Shown one piece after another: positions 14,161-21,470 of a DNA stretch of 21,470 nucleotides. The DNA lies in the NCBI GenBank assembly GCA_910588225.1, contig CAJUQT010000033.1, positions 1 through 21,470 on the forward strand. Reading direction: 5' to 3'. Positions within the stretch are counted from its first letter, which is position 1. Every line of letters begins with the position of its first letter. The notes beneath the pieces are model-generated. The model made no database searches and was not told where the DNA came from. It was given only the letters and a program-made list of their open reading frames with translations. Position numbers and translations under genes: made by a program. Origin of the DNA: an uncultured Acetatifactor sp. (GTDB taxonomy: Bacteria; Bacillota; Clostridia; Lachnospirales; Lachnospiraceae).

Positions 14161-15676
14161 ATCCCTTCTCCGACATTTTCCGATATTCCATGGGAGACAT
14201 CCCCACCATGGCCGTAAATCTGGCTATAAAATATTTACTCTCTGCAAATCCTGTCTCCTCCGCAATCTCATAAATCAGCCTGTCAGTCTGCCGCAGCAGC
14301 CGTTTGGCTTCCTCGATTCTCAGCTCATTTACATACTGCTTAAACGGAATCCCCGCAGCTTTCTGAAAGCTTCTTCCCAGATAGGAAGCGCTTACGAAAA
14401 AGCGCTCTGCCACCTCCTTTAAAGTAATGGGTTCCCGAAAATGCTGTCTGGCATAGGCAATCACCTTCACCGTGATTCCCTGATTTTGCTCCTCCTGCCC
14501 CTCCATATGGGAAAACACCCCTTCAATCTGCTCCCACAGCAGTCTGCCCCAATCCTCAAAGCGGCTGAAGCAGGTCTGATTTCTCCAGTCCAGGACTTCC
14601 GGGCAAACGCCCTCCCCTCTGTCTCCCGGGATTAAATCCATCAGCATATAGTAAATTCTGTAGCTGATCTCCTGCAGGAAAATCAGATTCAGCCTCCTGT
14701 CCTTCACCGCTTCCGTCATACTTTCATATGTCTCCCTGAGAAGGGTGTGATTCCGGTCTGTCATTGCCCGTTTTATCTGTTCCAGATATTCTTCTTCCCT
14801 GTCCAGCCTTCCGTCCGATGTATCCGCCTCGGGCATCAGATTACTCTGCAGGGAATTACCCCCCCAGAATACTTCTGTCATCATCAGGTACAGATGCATG
14901 TCGAAATCATTCCGGAAACTGCCCTCTCCTTTTCTGAACAGATTTTCGTCAAAAAGCAGAGCACATTCTATCCCTGCCTTTTTCAGATTGTGCAGAAGAT
15001 GCCGTCCCAGCAAAGTAACGCTGTGCTGATATTCCTCCAACGCTTTCGGCGAAACCAGATAGCTCAGAACGCTGCCGCGGCTCCTGCAGAAAGCGCTCTC
15101 TCCGCCGTACAGTCTCTCTTCAATCAGCTCCCGCACCGCCCCGTAAGCCTCCTCCTGCGCTCCGCTGTCGTCCAGCACCACACAATGCATCATACGACAT
15201 TCCTCAAAAGGCGTCCGGTCTCCGTCACCGCTGTGATACAGCTGTATCACAGCCCTCACCTGCTCCCGGATATCCTCCTTTTTCGTCTGTTTTCCCCTTT
15301 CCTTCAGAGCAGCGGCAAGCTCCTGCAAAATAGAGCACACCTCTTCCTCCTCCACAGGCTTTGTAAGATAGGCCCTGACACCGTATCGGATTGCCGTCCT
15401 GGCATATTCAAAGTCACTGTATCCCGACAGCATCACAATATAGGGCATATCCTCATCCTGCTTTTTCAGCTCCTGCAGAAAGGCCAGCCCGTCCATCACC
15501 GGCATACACACATCCAGGAAAATCACCTTCGGCCGGCAATGTGCCCATTTTTCCAGGGCATCCTGTCCGTTTCTTGCCGTGGCACATATTTTAAATCCAT
15601 AGGCTTCAAAATCTATAAGCGCCGGCAGATACTCCCGAATCGCCTTCTCGTCATCTACAATCATAAGAGGAAACAT
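14159..15676 (-). CDS. Response regulator, YesN-like (REC plus AraC-type DNA-binding domain)
   Basis: 505 residues. The receiver domain (1-120) has the acidic pair D8-D9, phosphoacceptor D55 in IFLDVCMPVMDG, and K106 in TKP. A poorly conserved middle region spans about 130-390. The C-terminal AraC-type domain (about 400-500) shows ITLKEVAERFFVSASYLGRS and EIAEETGFAESKYFIARF. Together with the preceding YesM-like kinase it forms a two-component system of the type that controls polysaccharide-uptake ABC operons. The importer operon directly downstream is the likely target. The start ATG follows AGGAG, which sits behind hairpin element R5. The gene is 203 bp from the kinase gene, an unusually large gap for such pairs. 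Confidence 0.92.
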   Translation of the reverse strand: MFPLMIVDDEKAIREYLPALIDFEAYGFKICATARNGQDALEKWAHCRPKVIFLDVCMPVMDGLAFLQELKKQDEDMPYIVMLSGYSDFEYARTAIRYGVRAYLTKPVEEEEVCSILQELAAALKERGKQTKKEDIREQVRAVIQLYHSGDGDRTPFEECRMMHCVVLDDSGAQEEAYGAVRELIEERLYGGESAFCRSRGSVLSYLVSPKALEEYQHSVTLLGRHLLHNLKKAGIECALLFDENLFRKGEGSFRNDFDMHLYLMMTEVFWGGNSLQSNLMPEADTSDGRLDREEEYLEQIKRAMTDRNHTLLRETYESMTEAVKDRRLNLIFLQEISYRIYYMLMDLIPGDRGEGVCPEVLDWRNQTCFSRFEDWGRLLWEQIEGVFSHMEGQEEQNQGITVKVIAYARQHFREPITLKEVAERFFVSASYLGRSFQKAAGIPFKQYVNELRIEEAKRLLRQTDRLIYEIAEETGFAESKYFIARFTAMVGMSPMEYRKMSEKG

Positions 15677-15695
15677 ATCTAAATTCTCCTATTCC

Positions 15696-15798
15696 AGTTC
15701 CGTAACTGCACTCCAGTCCCGTCTCTTCTCTTCCATGCCCTTCAGGGGAGTAATTTTCAGCTGTATAATGCACATCTGAAAATTCTCCCGGGCATGGT
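15696..15798 (-). repeat. structured intergenic hairpin element R5
   Basis: The outer stem is CCATGCCC (15733-15740) with GGGCATGG (15790-15797). Next come GGGAG (15746-15750) with CTCCC (15785-15789) and AATTTTCAG (15752-15760) with CTGAAAATT (15776-15784), together a long, nearly continuous helix. Its arms differ entirely from R2 and R3, and the apex lacks the CCGGCCGC motif. It still ends ACGGAACT five bases before the AGGAG of the response-regulator gene. It is the most diverged copy. Confidence 0.65.
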
Positions 15799-15838
15799 GC
15801 GTTTCGAGACTGATTATAGTCGCTGCGCGATCGGCCCA

Positions 15839-15858
15839 AATTGCCGCACATGGCAATT
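15839..15858 (-). other. small hairpin after the sensor-kinase gene
   Basis: AATTGCC (15839-15845) pairs perfectly with GGCAATT (15852-15858) around a 6-nt loop, about 20 bases past the kinase stop codon. No T run follows, so it is not an obvious terminator. A TATAAT (15818 to 15813 on the minus strand) just beyond it might be an internal promoter for the response regulator, but the -35 is poor. Confidence 0.4.
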
Positions 15859-15879
15859 GCATATCGTAAATTTATGGTT

Positions 15880-17649
15880 TTAGTCACTGTTCGCATATTT
15901 CACCGGTATCCGGATGGTACAGGTCGTTCCTTCCCCGACAACGCTGTCAATATCAAAACGGAAATTCTCCTGGTAATACAGAACCAGGCGGCGGTAAATA
16001 TTCCACAAACCCACGCTCTTCCCCGCCTCCGCTTCTCCCTTGAGCATTGCTTTCAGTTCTCTAAGCTTTTCCGGGGACATGCCCCCGCCATTGTCTTCCA
16101 CCCGCAGCTTCAGCCACTCTTTCTCCACGGAAGCCTCCACCCGCACTCTTCTGTTTGACGAGACCGCTTCCACCCCATGAACACAGGCATTTTCTGCCAG
16201 CGGCTGCAGCGTCATTTTAGGAATCAGGCATTCATATGCCTGATCAGTCACATTGATTTCATAGGAAAATTCATCCTCGAACCGATAATTTTGAATATGG
16301 AAAAATTCGTCCAGAAATCCGATCTCCTCTTTGATGGTTATGATATTATCCTGCCAGTCCAGAATATTCCGGAACATTTTCGCCATGTACTTAATCATGC
16401 CCGCCGTCTCCCGCTCACCCTTGATCATTGCCTTCAGCCGGATACTCTCCAGGGCATTGAACATAAAATGCGGATTTACCTGAGCCTGAAGTGCCAGCAG
16501 CTTCGCCTGATTTGTCTCTTTTTCCAGCTCCGCCTGAGAAATCCGGGCTTCATATTCCTTCTCAATCAGCTCCTGCAGCTGTGCGCTCATGTGATTCAGA
16601 CTTTTCTCCAGAATCGTAAATTCATCCCTGCCTGCCTCCGCCAGTTCGGTTCGGACAAAATTTCCCCTGGCAATTTCTTCTGACTGCGCCACCAGTCTGC
16701 GCAGTCTCCTGTTAATGCTCCCCGCCACCGCGCACACGCAAACAAGAGCAAACAACATACACACCAGGGAAATACTCCCGGAAAGCCGCCTGCTCTGTCT
16801 GAATTCTTCAGAAATCATTTTCGTATCATAAATCCCATACAATATTACAGGAAAGTCCTGAATCTTCCTGCGCAGAACCATTCTGCCGTCCTTTTCTTCT
16901 TCGGCGGCGGCAAAAATCTCCATTTCTCCTTTATTACTGTACTGCTTCGCAGCTGCGAACACTCTCCCGTTACTGTCGGTAAGCAGCATATTGTCAAACA
17001 GATTGCTCTCCAGCAGGATTTCTTCCATACGTTCCAGGTCAAGGTTAATCCGCAGCAGCTTCCGGTATTCGGAATATTGTCTGTAATGATTCAAATGGTA
17101 AAGAATGCTGATACTCCTGCTGTCATAGACCTTCTGAAATCTCACATCTTCATGGGCGACCCGAAACCAGGCATTGCCATCCGTGCCCATAGGCAGGACA
17201 TTGAGGTAAGAAAGATTCTCCCCCAATGTCCCGTCCTCCGGGTTCGTTATTTTCCTGATAAACGAACTGTTGAACAAAGTATTATTGTCTGTGTAGGCCA
17301 TAACATTCTTCACCTGATACAGATAGATACTGCTGTCCGTAAAGATTCTGCGCAATTCTTCCTGATACTGAATCAGATATTCCAAATCTCCGCCATATTC
17401 TAAGTCCAGATATCGGTACAACATTTCATTATTGTAATAATTGCCTGCCAGTGACAGTACCCCGGACAACGCACCTGCTATTTTTTCTGCTTTATCGTCC
17501 AGGGCTTCGTTGATTTTTTCCAGCATTTCTTCCTGTATATTGACTTCTGTCTGCCGATAATACACCACATTCAGAATCAGCATGGGAATCATTACACCAC
17601 CCAGAAACAGAATCAATATTTTCTGTAGAAAGGTATAGCGCCTGATCAT
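15880..17649 (-). CDS. Sensor histidine kinase, YesM-like
   Basis: 589 residues. Membrane segments lie at about 8-30 and 291-312 and enclose an extracellular sensor domain of roughly 260 residues. A HAMP region follows (about 310-362), then a coiled-coil linker. The His_kinase domain has H394 in QVNPHFMFNALESIR, the phosphorylated histidine of this family. The ATPase domain shows LQPLAENACVHG (N-box, about 481-492) and EDNGGGM with GLWN. It pairs with the YesN-like regulator downstream. Its ATG overlaps the carboxylesterase stop codon (ATGA), so the two are translationally coupled. It likely detects an extracellular oligosaccharide, directly or through the binding protein; the ligand is not known. 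Confidence 0.92.
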   Translation of the reverse strand: MIRRYTFLQKILILFLGGVMIPMLILNVVYYRQTEVNIQEEMLEKINEALDDKAEKIAGALSGVLSLAGNYYNNEMLYRYLDLEYGGDLEYLIQYQEELRRIFTDSSIYLYQVKNVMAYTDNNTLFNSSFIRKITNPEDGTLGENLSYLNVLPMGTDGNAWFRVAHEDVRFQKVYDSRSISILYHLNHYRQYSEYRKLLRINLDLERMEEILLESNLFDNMLLTDSNGRVFAAAKQYSNKGEMEIFAAAEEEKDGRMVLRRKIQDFPVILYGIYDTKMISEEFRQSRRLSGSISLVCMLFALVCVCAVAGSINRRLRRLVAQSEEIARGNFVRTELAEAGRDEFTILEKSLNHMSAQLQELIEKEYEARISQAELEKETNQAKLLALQAQVNPHFMFNALESIRLKAMIKGERETAGMIKYMAKMFRNILDWQDNIITIKEEIGFLDEFFHIQNYRFEDEFSYEINVTDQAYECLIPKMTLQPLAENACVHGVEAVSSNRRVRVEASVEKEWLKLRVEDNGGGMSPEKLRELKAMLKGEAEAGKSVGLWNIYRRLVLYYQENFRFDIDSVVGEGTTCTIRIPVKYANSD

Positions 17650-19172
17650 TTGGAAACGGAAATGCTGTCTCTGACGAATTCCATCAGGAACGCTTTAAAC
17701 GGTGTCTCTTCGGACTTCAGGGCCACAGGGCCGCCTGCGGTAAATTTCATGGCGCAGGGTTCCTCCTCATTATAAGGCCGCCATTCCGGCATGGGAGTTC
17801 CGTCCGCGTCCGCACCGTTGGGATTCCCCGTTTTGATAAAATTAGCCCAGTAATTGCACATCTGTCTGGCCAGGTCATAATGCCTCCCTACAAATGGTCT
17901 CCAGCATTTTGCCAGTGTCTCAAAGAAAAACCACAAATCCACGGAGTGGAATGTGCCTGGGTTATCCCAGCCCGGAATATCAGGGGTAAAGCAGTAATAA
18001 TAGCAGTCCTTTCCGTCGTCCTTACGATAGCGGAACAAGCTCTTCGCCGTACATTCTATGCCGCTTACCCGCGCATAATGTCCCTGACCATCCTGCTGCC
18101 TTGCCTCCGGAAAAGCAAGAAACGCATCCGCTCTGTCTCCGAAGCACGCCTTTGCCTTCTCTGTCAGCTCTTCTTCCGAAGACGCAGCCAGAAAATTGGG
18201 GAATTCATCCGCAGTATTGCCCGCCATAACGGTAACCGGCACACATTTCCCTTCCATAAAAAGTCTCAGCGGATCACCCACGCAGAACTGTCCGTCGTTC
18301 ACCACGCCCATTCTGGGATAAGTCTTCGCATATTCGGCATATTTGTCACGAATAAATATGGCATCCAGCTTCCTTGCCTCCTCCAGGGAATTCACCCCCA
18401 GGAATTCAAAAAATCTGCTGCCGTTTTCCTCTGCCGCTTTCATGTCCTGGGCCTTGCCCATCCGTCCCTCATTATAAGGGCTTCTGATCATGGCACTCAT
18501 AATCATGGCCTTCTGGAACAGGCCCTTGTTGCCGGGACATGCCATCTGGCTTAAGACGCTTCCGCCTCCCGCAGACTGTCCCGCAATGGTGATATTCTCC
18601 GGATCTCCTCCGAAAGCCGCAATATTGCGTATTACCCATTTAATACCGGCCTGCTGGTCCAGACTGCCGAAATTGGCCGGTGCGTCCGGCTGTTCCCCTG
18701 TCAGCTGAGGATGTGACAGAAAGCCAAACACGTTAATCCGATAGTTGACGGTTACCACAATTACGCCTCTCCGCGCAAGCCGTTCTCCGTCGAATTCCAT
18801 CTCCGCAGGATACCCCCACTGGAGAGCGCCGCCATAGAACCACACCAGCACTGGCTGCTTCTCCTCCGGCTGCTTCGCACTTGTCCACACGTTCAGATAC
18901 AGGCAGTCTTCTCCCATGGCAATCTCCGGGTCCACATGCCATTCGCGGCAGTAGATATCGTCCCCCAGCCCCGGGGTGTCCTGTACCGCAATAGGAGCAA
19001 AACGGTATGCCTCCCTGACGCCCTCCCAGTCTGCCGCCGGCTGCGGCGCACGCCATCTGTTCTCCCCCGTGGGCGGAGCCGCAAAGGGAATCCCTTTAAA
19101 TGCCGTAATTCTGGGATCCGCTGCCTCTATGCCTCTGACCCAGCCGTTTTCCGTCTTCACTTTCCTGAGCAT
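17646..19172 (-). CDS. Type-B carboxylesterase
   Basis: 508 residues from the preferred ATG, which has AGAGAGGG about eight bases upstream; a GTG at 19181 would leave no room for a ribosome site. The family features are clear: GIPFAAPP, EDCLYLNVWT, the oxyanion-region FYGGALQWG, the nucleophile GQSAGGGS (S200), an acidic residue in GNTADEF and the histidine of FHSVDLWFFF. There is no signal peptide, so it acts in the cytoplasm. Type-B carboxylesterases cleave diverse carboxylic esters, and in a xylan locus an acyl-sugar esterase role is plausible. It is the first gene of an operon with the two-component system, overlapping the kinase by 4 nt. No clear promoter was found in the 274 bases upstream. 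The exact substrate is unknown. Confidence 0.88.
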   Translation of the reverse strand: MLRKVKTENGWVRGIEAADPRITAFKGIPFAAPPTGENRWRAPQPAADWEGVREAYRFAPIAVQDTPGLGDDIYCREWHVDPEIAMGEDCLYLNVWTSAKQPEEKQPVLVWFYGGALQWGYPAEMEFDGERLARRGVIVVTVNYRINVFGFLSHPQLTGEQPDAPANFGSLDQQAGIKWVIRNIAAFGGDPENITIAGQSAGGGSVLSQMACPGNKGLFQKAMIMSAMIRSPYNEGRMGKAQDMKAAEENGSRFFEFLGVNSLEEARKLDAIFIRDKYAEYAKTYPRMGVVNDGQFCVGDPLRLFMEGKCVPVTVMAGNTADEFPNFLAASSEEELTEKAKACFGDRADAFLAFPEARQQDGQGHYARVSGIECTAKSLFRYRKDDGKDCYYYCFTPDIPGWDNPGTFHSVDLWFFFETLAKCWRPFVGRHYDLARQMCNYWANFIKTGNPNGADADGTPMPEWRPYNEEEPCAMKFTAGGPVALKSEETPFKAFLMEFVRDSISVSK

Positions 19173-19327
19173 ATGTAACACCCTCTCTTTCTCTTAGCTT
19201 TTCGCTGTTATTTTCTGATGTTGCTATATTCTCTGCACATCTGTTCTGAGCCACAGCTTTCTCCGGTACATAACTTTCTTTTCTGCTGCACTGCATGTTG
19301 CTCAATCGTCATAGCATTCATTCTGCA

Positions 19328-19367
19328 AAAGGACCGGCTCCATGCCCGGCAGGAAACCCGGCCCTTT
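19328..19367 (-). terminator. candidate terminator of the ABC exporter gene
   Basis: AAAGGACCGG (19328-19337) pairs with CCGGCCCTTT (19358-19367), ten pairs with one wobble, and on the minus strand the stem ends in CCTTTT. It lies about 80 nt past the exporter stop codon, beyond the 72-bp repeat copy. The 20-nt loop and short T run lower confidence. Confidence 0.5.
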
Positions 19368-19380
19368 GCGTTTATTATAG

Positions 19381-19452
19381 TATGTGCACAGCCCGCACAT
19401 GCTATGGATGGCCATTCGTCCGTTCTCTGCCATGAGTATGTGCATATTATAC
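19381..19452. repeat. dispersed third copy of the 72-bp repeat
   Basis: Aligns without gaps to the unit at 1-72 with 7 mismatches (65 of 72). Same orientation, 19,380 bp apart. It overlaps the stop codon of the exporter gene (19447-19449). Its hairpin TAGTATGTGC (19378-19387) with GCACATGCTA (19395-19404) is kept, including a C-G pair of the other copies exchanged for G-C. Confidence 0.88.
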
Positions 19453-21399
19453 CGCAACTGCATTGCCTGTGTAAAGCTGATAATATTTTCCCTTCTGCTC
19501 AATCAGTTCATCGTGAGTACCCCGCTCAATAATGCGGCCCTGCTCCAGCACAATGATACAGTCGCTGTTCCTGACAGTGGAAAGCCTGTGGGCAATGACG
19601 AAATTAGTACGTCCCTTCATCAGCGCGTCCATGCCCTGCTGCACCAGCTTCTCCGTTCTGGTGTCGATGGAGCTGGTGGCTTCATCCAGAATCAGTACCG
19701 GCGGGTCTGCAATAGCCGCTCTGGCAATGGCCAGCAGCTGCCGCTGTCCCTGGCTTAAGTTCGCCCCATCCCCGTAAAGCATGGTATCATAACCCTCCGG
19801 AAGACGCCGGATAAAGCCGTGAGCGTTGGCCAGCACCGCCGCCTTCTTCACCTCCGCATCTGTGGCATCCATCTTGCCGTAGCGGATATTCTCCATCACC
19901 GTTCCTGTAAAAAGGTGAGTGTCCTGCAGCACAATTCCCAGAGAACGCCTCAGATCCGCTTTCTTGATTTTGTTTACATTGATGGCATCGTATCGTATTT
20001 TCCCATCCTGAATATCATAGAATCGGTTAATCAGGTTGGTAATGGTGGTCTTGCCTGCACCGGTAGCGCCTACAAAAGCAATCTTCTGTCCCGGCTCCGC
20101 ATGAAGCACAATGTCATGAAGAATCATCTTTTCATCATTGTAGCCGAAATCCACCTGGTCGAACACCACATCTCCTGTGAGTTCCACATAAGTAGTGGTA
20201 TTATCGGCTTTATGATAATGCTTCCACGCCCAGAGACCTGTACGCTCTTTGCTTTCCGCCAGTTCTCCATCCGGCTTTCTCACGGCGTTCACCAGCTCCA
20301 CATACCCCTCGTCCACCTCCGGCTTCTCATCCATCAGTTTAAATATTCTGTCTGCGCCGGCCAGCGCCATAATGATACTGTTGAACTGCATGCTCACCTG
20401 ATTGATAGGCATGTTAAAGGATTTATTAAAGTTCAGAAAGCTGGCCAGCCCGCCTAATGTCAGACCGGATATGCCGGTAATGGTCAGGATCCCGCCCACC
20501 ACGGCACAGACCACATAACTCAGATTGCCAAGCTGCGCATTGACCGGCATCATAATATTGGCAAAGCGATTGGCCTGATAGGCACTCTCAAAAAGCTGAT
20601 CATTTAACCTGTTGAACTGCTCCATGCTCTCCTGCTCATGGCAGAATACTTTTACCACCTTCTGCCCTGTCATAGTCTCCTCCACACAGCCGTTCAGCGC
20701 CCCAAGGGCCTTTTGCTGTGCCACAAAATAGCGGCTGCTCTGGGCGCCGATCTTTTTCGTTGCCACCAGCATCAGCCCCACCATCAGCAAAGTCATAATC
20801 GTCAGCGGAATATCCAGAATCAGCATACAGACAAAAACGCTTACCACTGTGATGACACTGTTGACCATCTGAGGAATACTCTGGCTGATCATCTGCCGCA
20901 GCGTATCCACGTCGTTGGTATAGATGGACATGATATCGCCGTGAGCGTGGGTGTCAAAATACTTGATGGGAAGTGCCTCCATCTTCTCAAACAGGTCGTT
21001 TCTGATGTTTCTCAGAGTCCCCTGCCCTATATTAATCAGCACCCTGGACTGTGTGTAAGATGCCGCCACACCAATGGCATAGAATATGGCCACTCTGGTG
21101 ACAGCCCCTGCCAGGGCGTCAAACTCCGGGTTCTCCCTGCCAATCAGCGGCAGAATGTAATCGTCGATCAGAGTACGCATGAACATGGTTCCCTGAAGAC
21201 TGCAATATACGGTGGCAAAGATACAGATCACCACCACTACCCAGCCAAGCCCATAATCCTTCAGGGTATAGCTCATAATCCGTTTGAAAATCTTACCGGG
21301 ATTTTCTACTTTGGGTCTGGGGCCGCGGCCTCTGGGGCCGCCTGGGCCATGCCCCGGTCCGGGGCCCTTATTTGTTGCACTGTTTCTCTCTTCAGCCAT
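19447..21399 (-). CDS. ABC exporter, fused membrane and ATPase domains (MsbA/multidrug type)
   Basis: 650 residues. A Gly/Pro-rich N-terminus (about 10-30, GPGHGPGGPRGRGPRP) is followed by a six-helix membrane domain (about 50-340) and a nucleotide-binding domain (about 405-640). The ATPase motifs are complete: Walker A GATGAGKTT (444-452), Q-loop LQDT, signature LSQGQ (548-552), Walker B VLILDEATSS with the catalytic Glu, and H604. It is a half-transporter that exports lipids, peptides or drugs. A partner gene is likely upstream, outside the window, because such proteins often come as adjacent heterodimers. It has no evident link to xylan use. The start has AGGAGG eight bases upstream, behind hairpin element R6. 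The stop codon lies inside a 72-bp repeat copy. Confidence 0.92.
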   Translation of the reverse strand: MAEERNSATNKGPGPGHGPGGPRGRGPRPKVENPGKIFKRIMSYTLKDYGLGWVVVVICIFATVYCSLQGTMFMRTLIDDYILPLIGRENPEFDALAGAVTRVAIFYAIGVAASYTQSRVLINIGQGTLRNIRNDLFEKMEALPIKYFDTHAHGDIMSIYTNDVDTLRQMISQSIPQMVNSVITVVSVFVCMLILDIPLTIMTLLMVGLMLVATKKIGAQSSRYFVAQQKALGALNGCVEETMTGQKVVKVFCHEQESMEQFNRLNDQLFESAYQANRFANIMMPVNAQLGNLSYVVCAVVGGILTITGISGLTLGGLASFLNFNKSFNMPINQVSMQFNSIIMALAGADRIFKLMDEKPEVDEGYVELVNAVRKPDGELAESKERTGLWAWKHYHKADNTTTYVELTGDVVFDQVDFGYNDEKMILHDIVLHAEPGQKIAFVGATGAGKTTITNLINRFYDIQDGKIRYDAINVNKIKKADLRRSLGIVLQDTHLFTGTVMENIRYGKMDATDAEVKKAAVLANAHGFIRRLPEGYDTMLYGDGANLSQGQRQLLAIARAAIADPPVLILDEATSSIDTRTEKLVQQGMDALMKGRTNFVIAHRLSTVRNSDCIIVLEQGRIIERGTHDELIEQKGKYYQLYTGNAVAV

Positions 21400-21419
21400 A
21401 TGTTATTACCTCCTATTCC

Positions 21420-21470
21420 AGTTCCGCATCAGCCCATCCAGTACCCAAAGCGCTGGCAGAGGATTTCCGG
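21420..21470 (-). repeat. structured intergenic hairpin element R6, cut by the window end
   Basis: It begins AGTTCCGCA like the other copies, five bases from the AGGAGG of the exporter gene. It contains GCAGAGGATTTCCGG, matching the inner stem and start of the CCGGCCGC apex of R1 and R2. The other half of the hairpin lies beyond the window, so pairing cannot be tested here. Confidence 0.6.

Noticed and set aside
15813..15840. Internal promoter for the response regulator (TTTGGG, 16 bp, TATAAT on the minus strand)
   Set aside because: The -35 is a poor match and the TATAAT is within a repeat-rich gap; kept only as a remark in the neighbouring feature.
15651..15896. 81-codon minus-strand frame between kinase and response regulator
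   Set aside because: It runs through hairpin element R5 and overlaps both neighbours; no ribosome site and no similarity to known small proteins by eye.
15880..17649. Assignment of the locus to pectin or rhamnogalacturonan use because of the YesM/YesN and LplA/YtcP-type genes
   Set aside because: These families serve many polysaccharides; the reducing-end exo-oligoxylanase and GH43/esterase set point to xylan, and no pectin lyase or GH105 is present.
1..21470. tRNA, rRNA, integrase or transposase genes
   Set aside because: None seen on either strand; the only mobile-like signals are the non-coding repeats.

Overview
The window looks like a chromosomal segment of a medium-GC Clostridia/Lachnospiraceae-type gut bacterium. 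This is inferred from the AGGAGG-type ribosome sites, the LplA/LplB/YtcP-style sugar ABC importer without its own ATPase, and the YesM/YesN-type two-component pair. No taxonomic marker gene is present. It holds a compact locus for taking up and dismantling acylated (acetyl- or feruloyl-decorated) arabinoxylo-oligosaccharides. Thirteen of the 14 genes lie on the minus strand and one AraC-type regulator lies on the plus strand.

Layout. Positions 1-144 hold two identical 72-bp tandem repeats, and a third copy, about 90% identical and in the same orientation, lies at 19381-19452. From 329 to 8963 (minus strand, transcribed from right to left) runs a degradative cluster: a GH8 reducing-end exo-oligoxylanase, a three-domain SGNH esterase, a GH43 with a CBM6-like tail, two different CE1/esterase-D-like esterases, and a GH43 with an unusual N-terminal extension and an Ig-like linker. 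None of these enzymes has a signal peptide, so imported oligomers are probably processed in the cytoplasm. A divergent AraC regulator (9329-10279, plus) shares a 365-bp regulatory region with the GH8 gene. That region holds a near-perfect 13-bp direct repeat with a 21-bp period, a geometry typical of AraC-family operators. The importer operon (13991 down to 10295) encodes a lipoprotein binding protein and two permeases. Upstream of it lies an operon of a type-B carboxylesterase, a YesM-like sensor kinase (4-nt overlap with the esterase) and a YesN-like response regulator. An ABC exporter half-transporter (21399 down to 19447) closes the window.

How it may work: the sensor kinase and response regulator probably sense an extracellular oligosaccharide and switch on the importer. 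A tandem 13-bp direct repeat with an 18-bp period sits upstream of the binding-protein promoter as a candidate operator. The AraC regulator would respond to an intracellular sugar and switch on the hydrolase cluster. The four esterases and three glycosidases would then strip acyl groups and arabinose and shorten the xylan chain from both ends.

The most unusual feature is a family of long hairpin elements. Two complete copies sit in tandem between the SGNH and GH43 genes, and single copies precede an esterase, the response regulator and the exporter (the last cut by the window end). The visible copies keep the base pairing although stem sequences differ. In four cases they end in CGGAACT placed 5-6 nt before the Shine-Dalgarno sequence. 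They could be a cis-acting RNA family or a structured mobile repeat.
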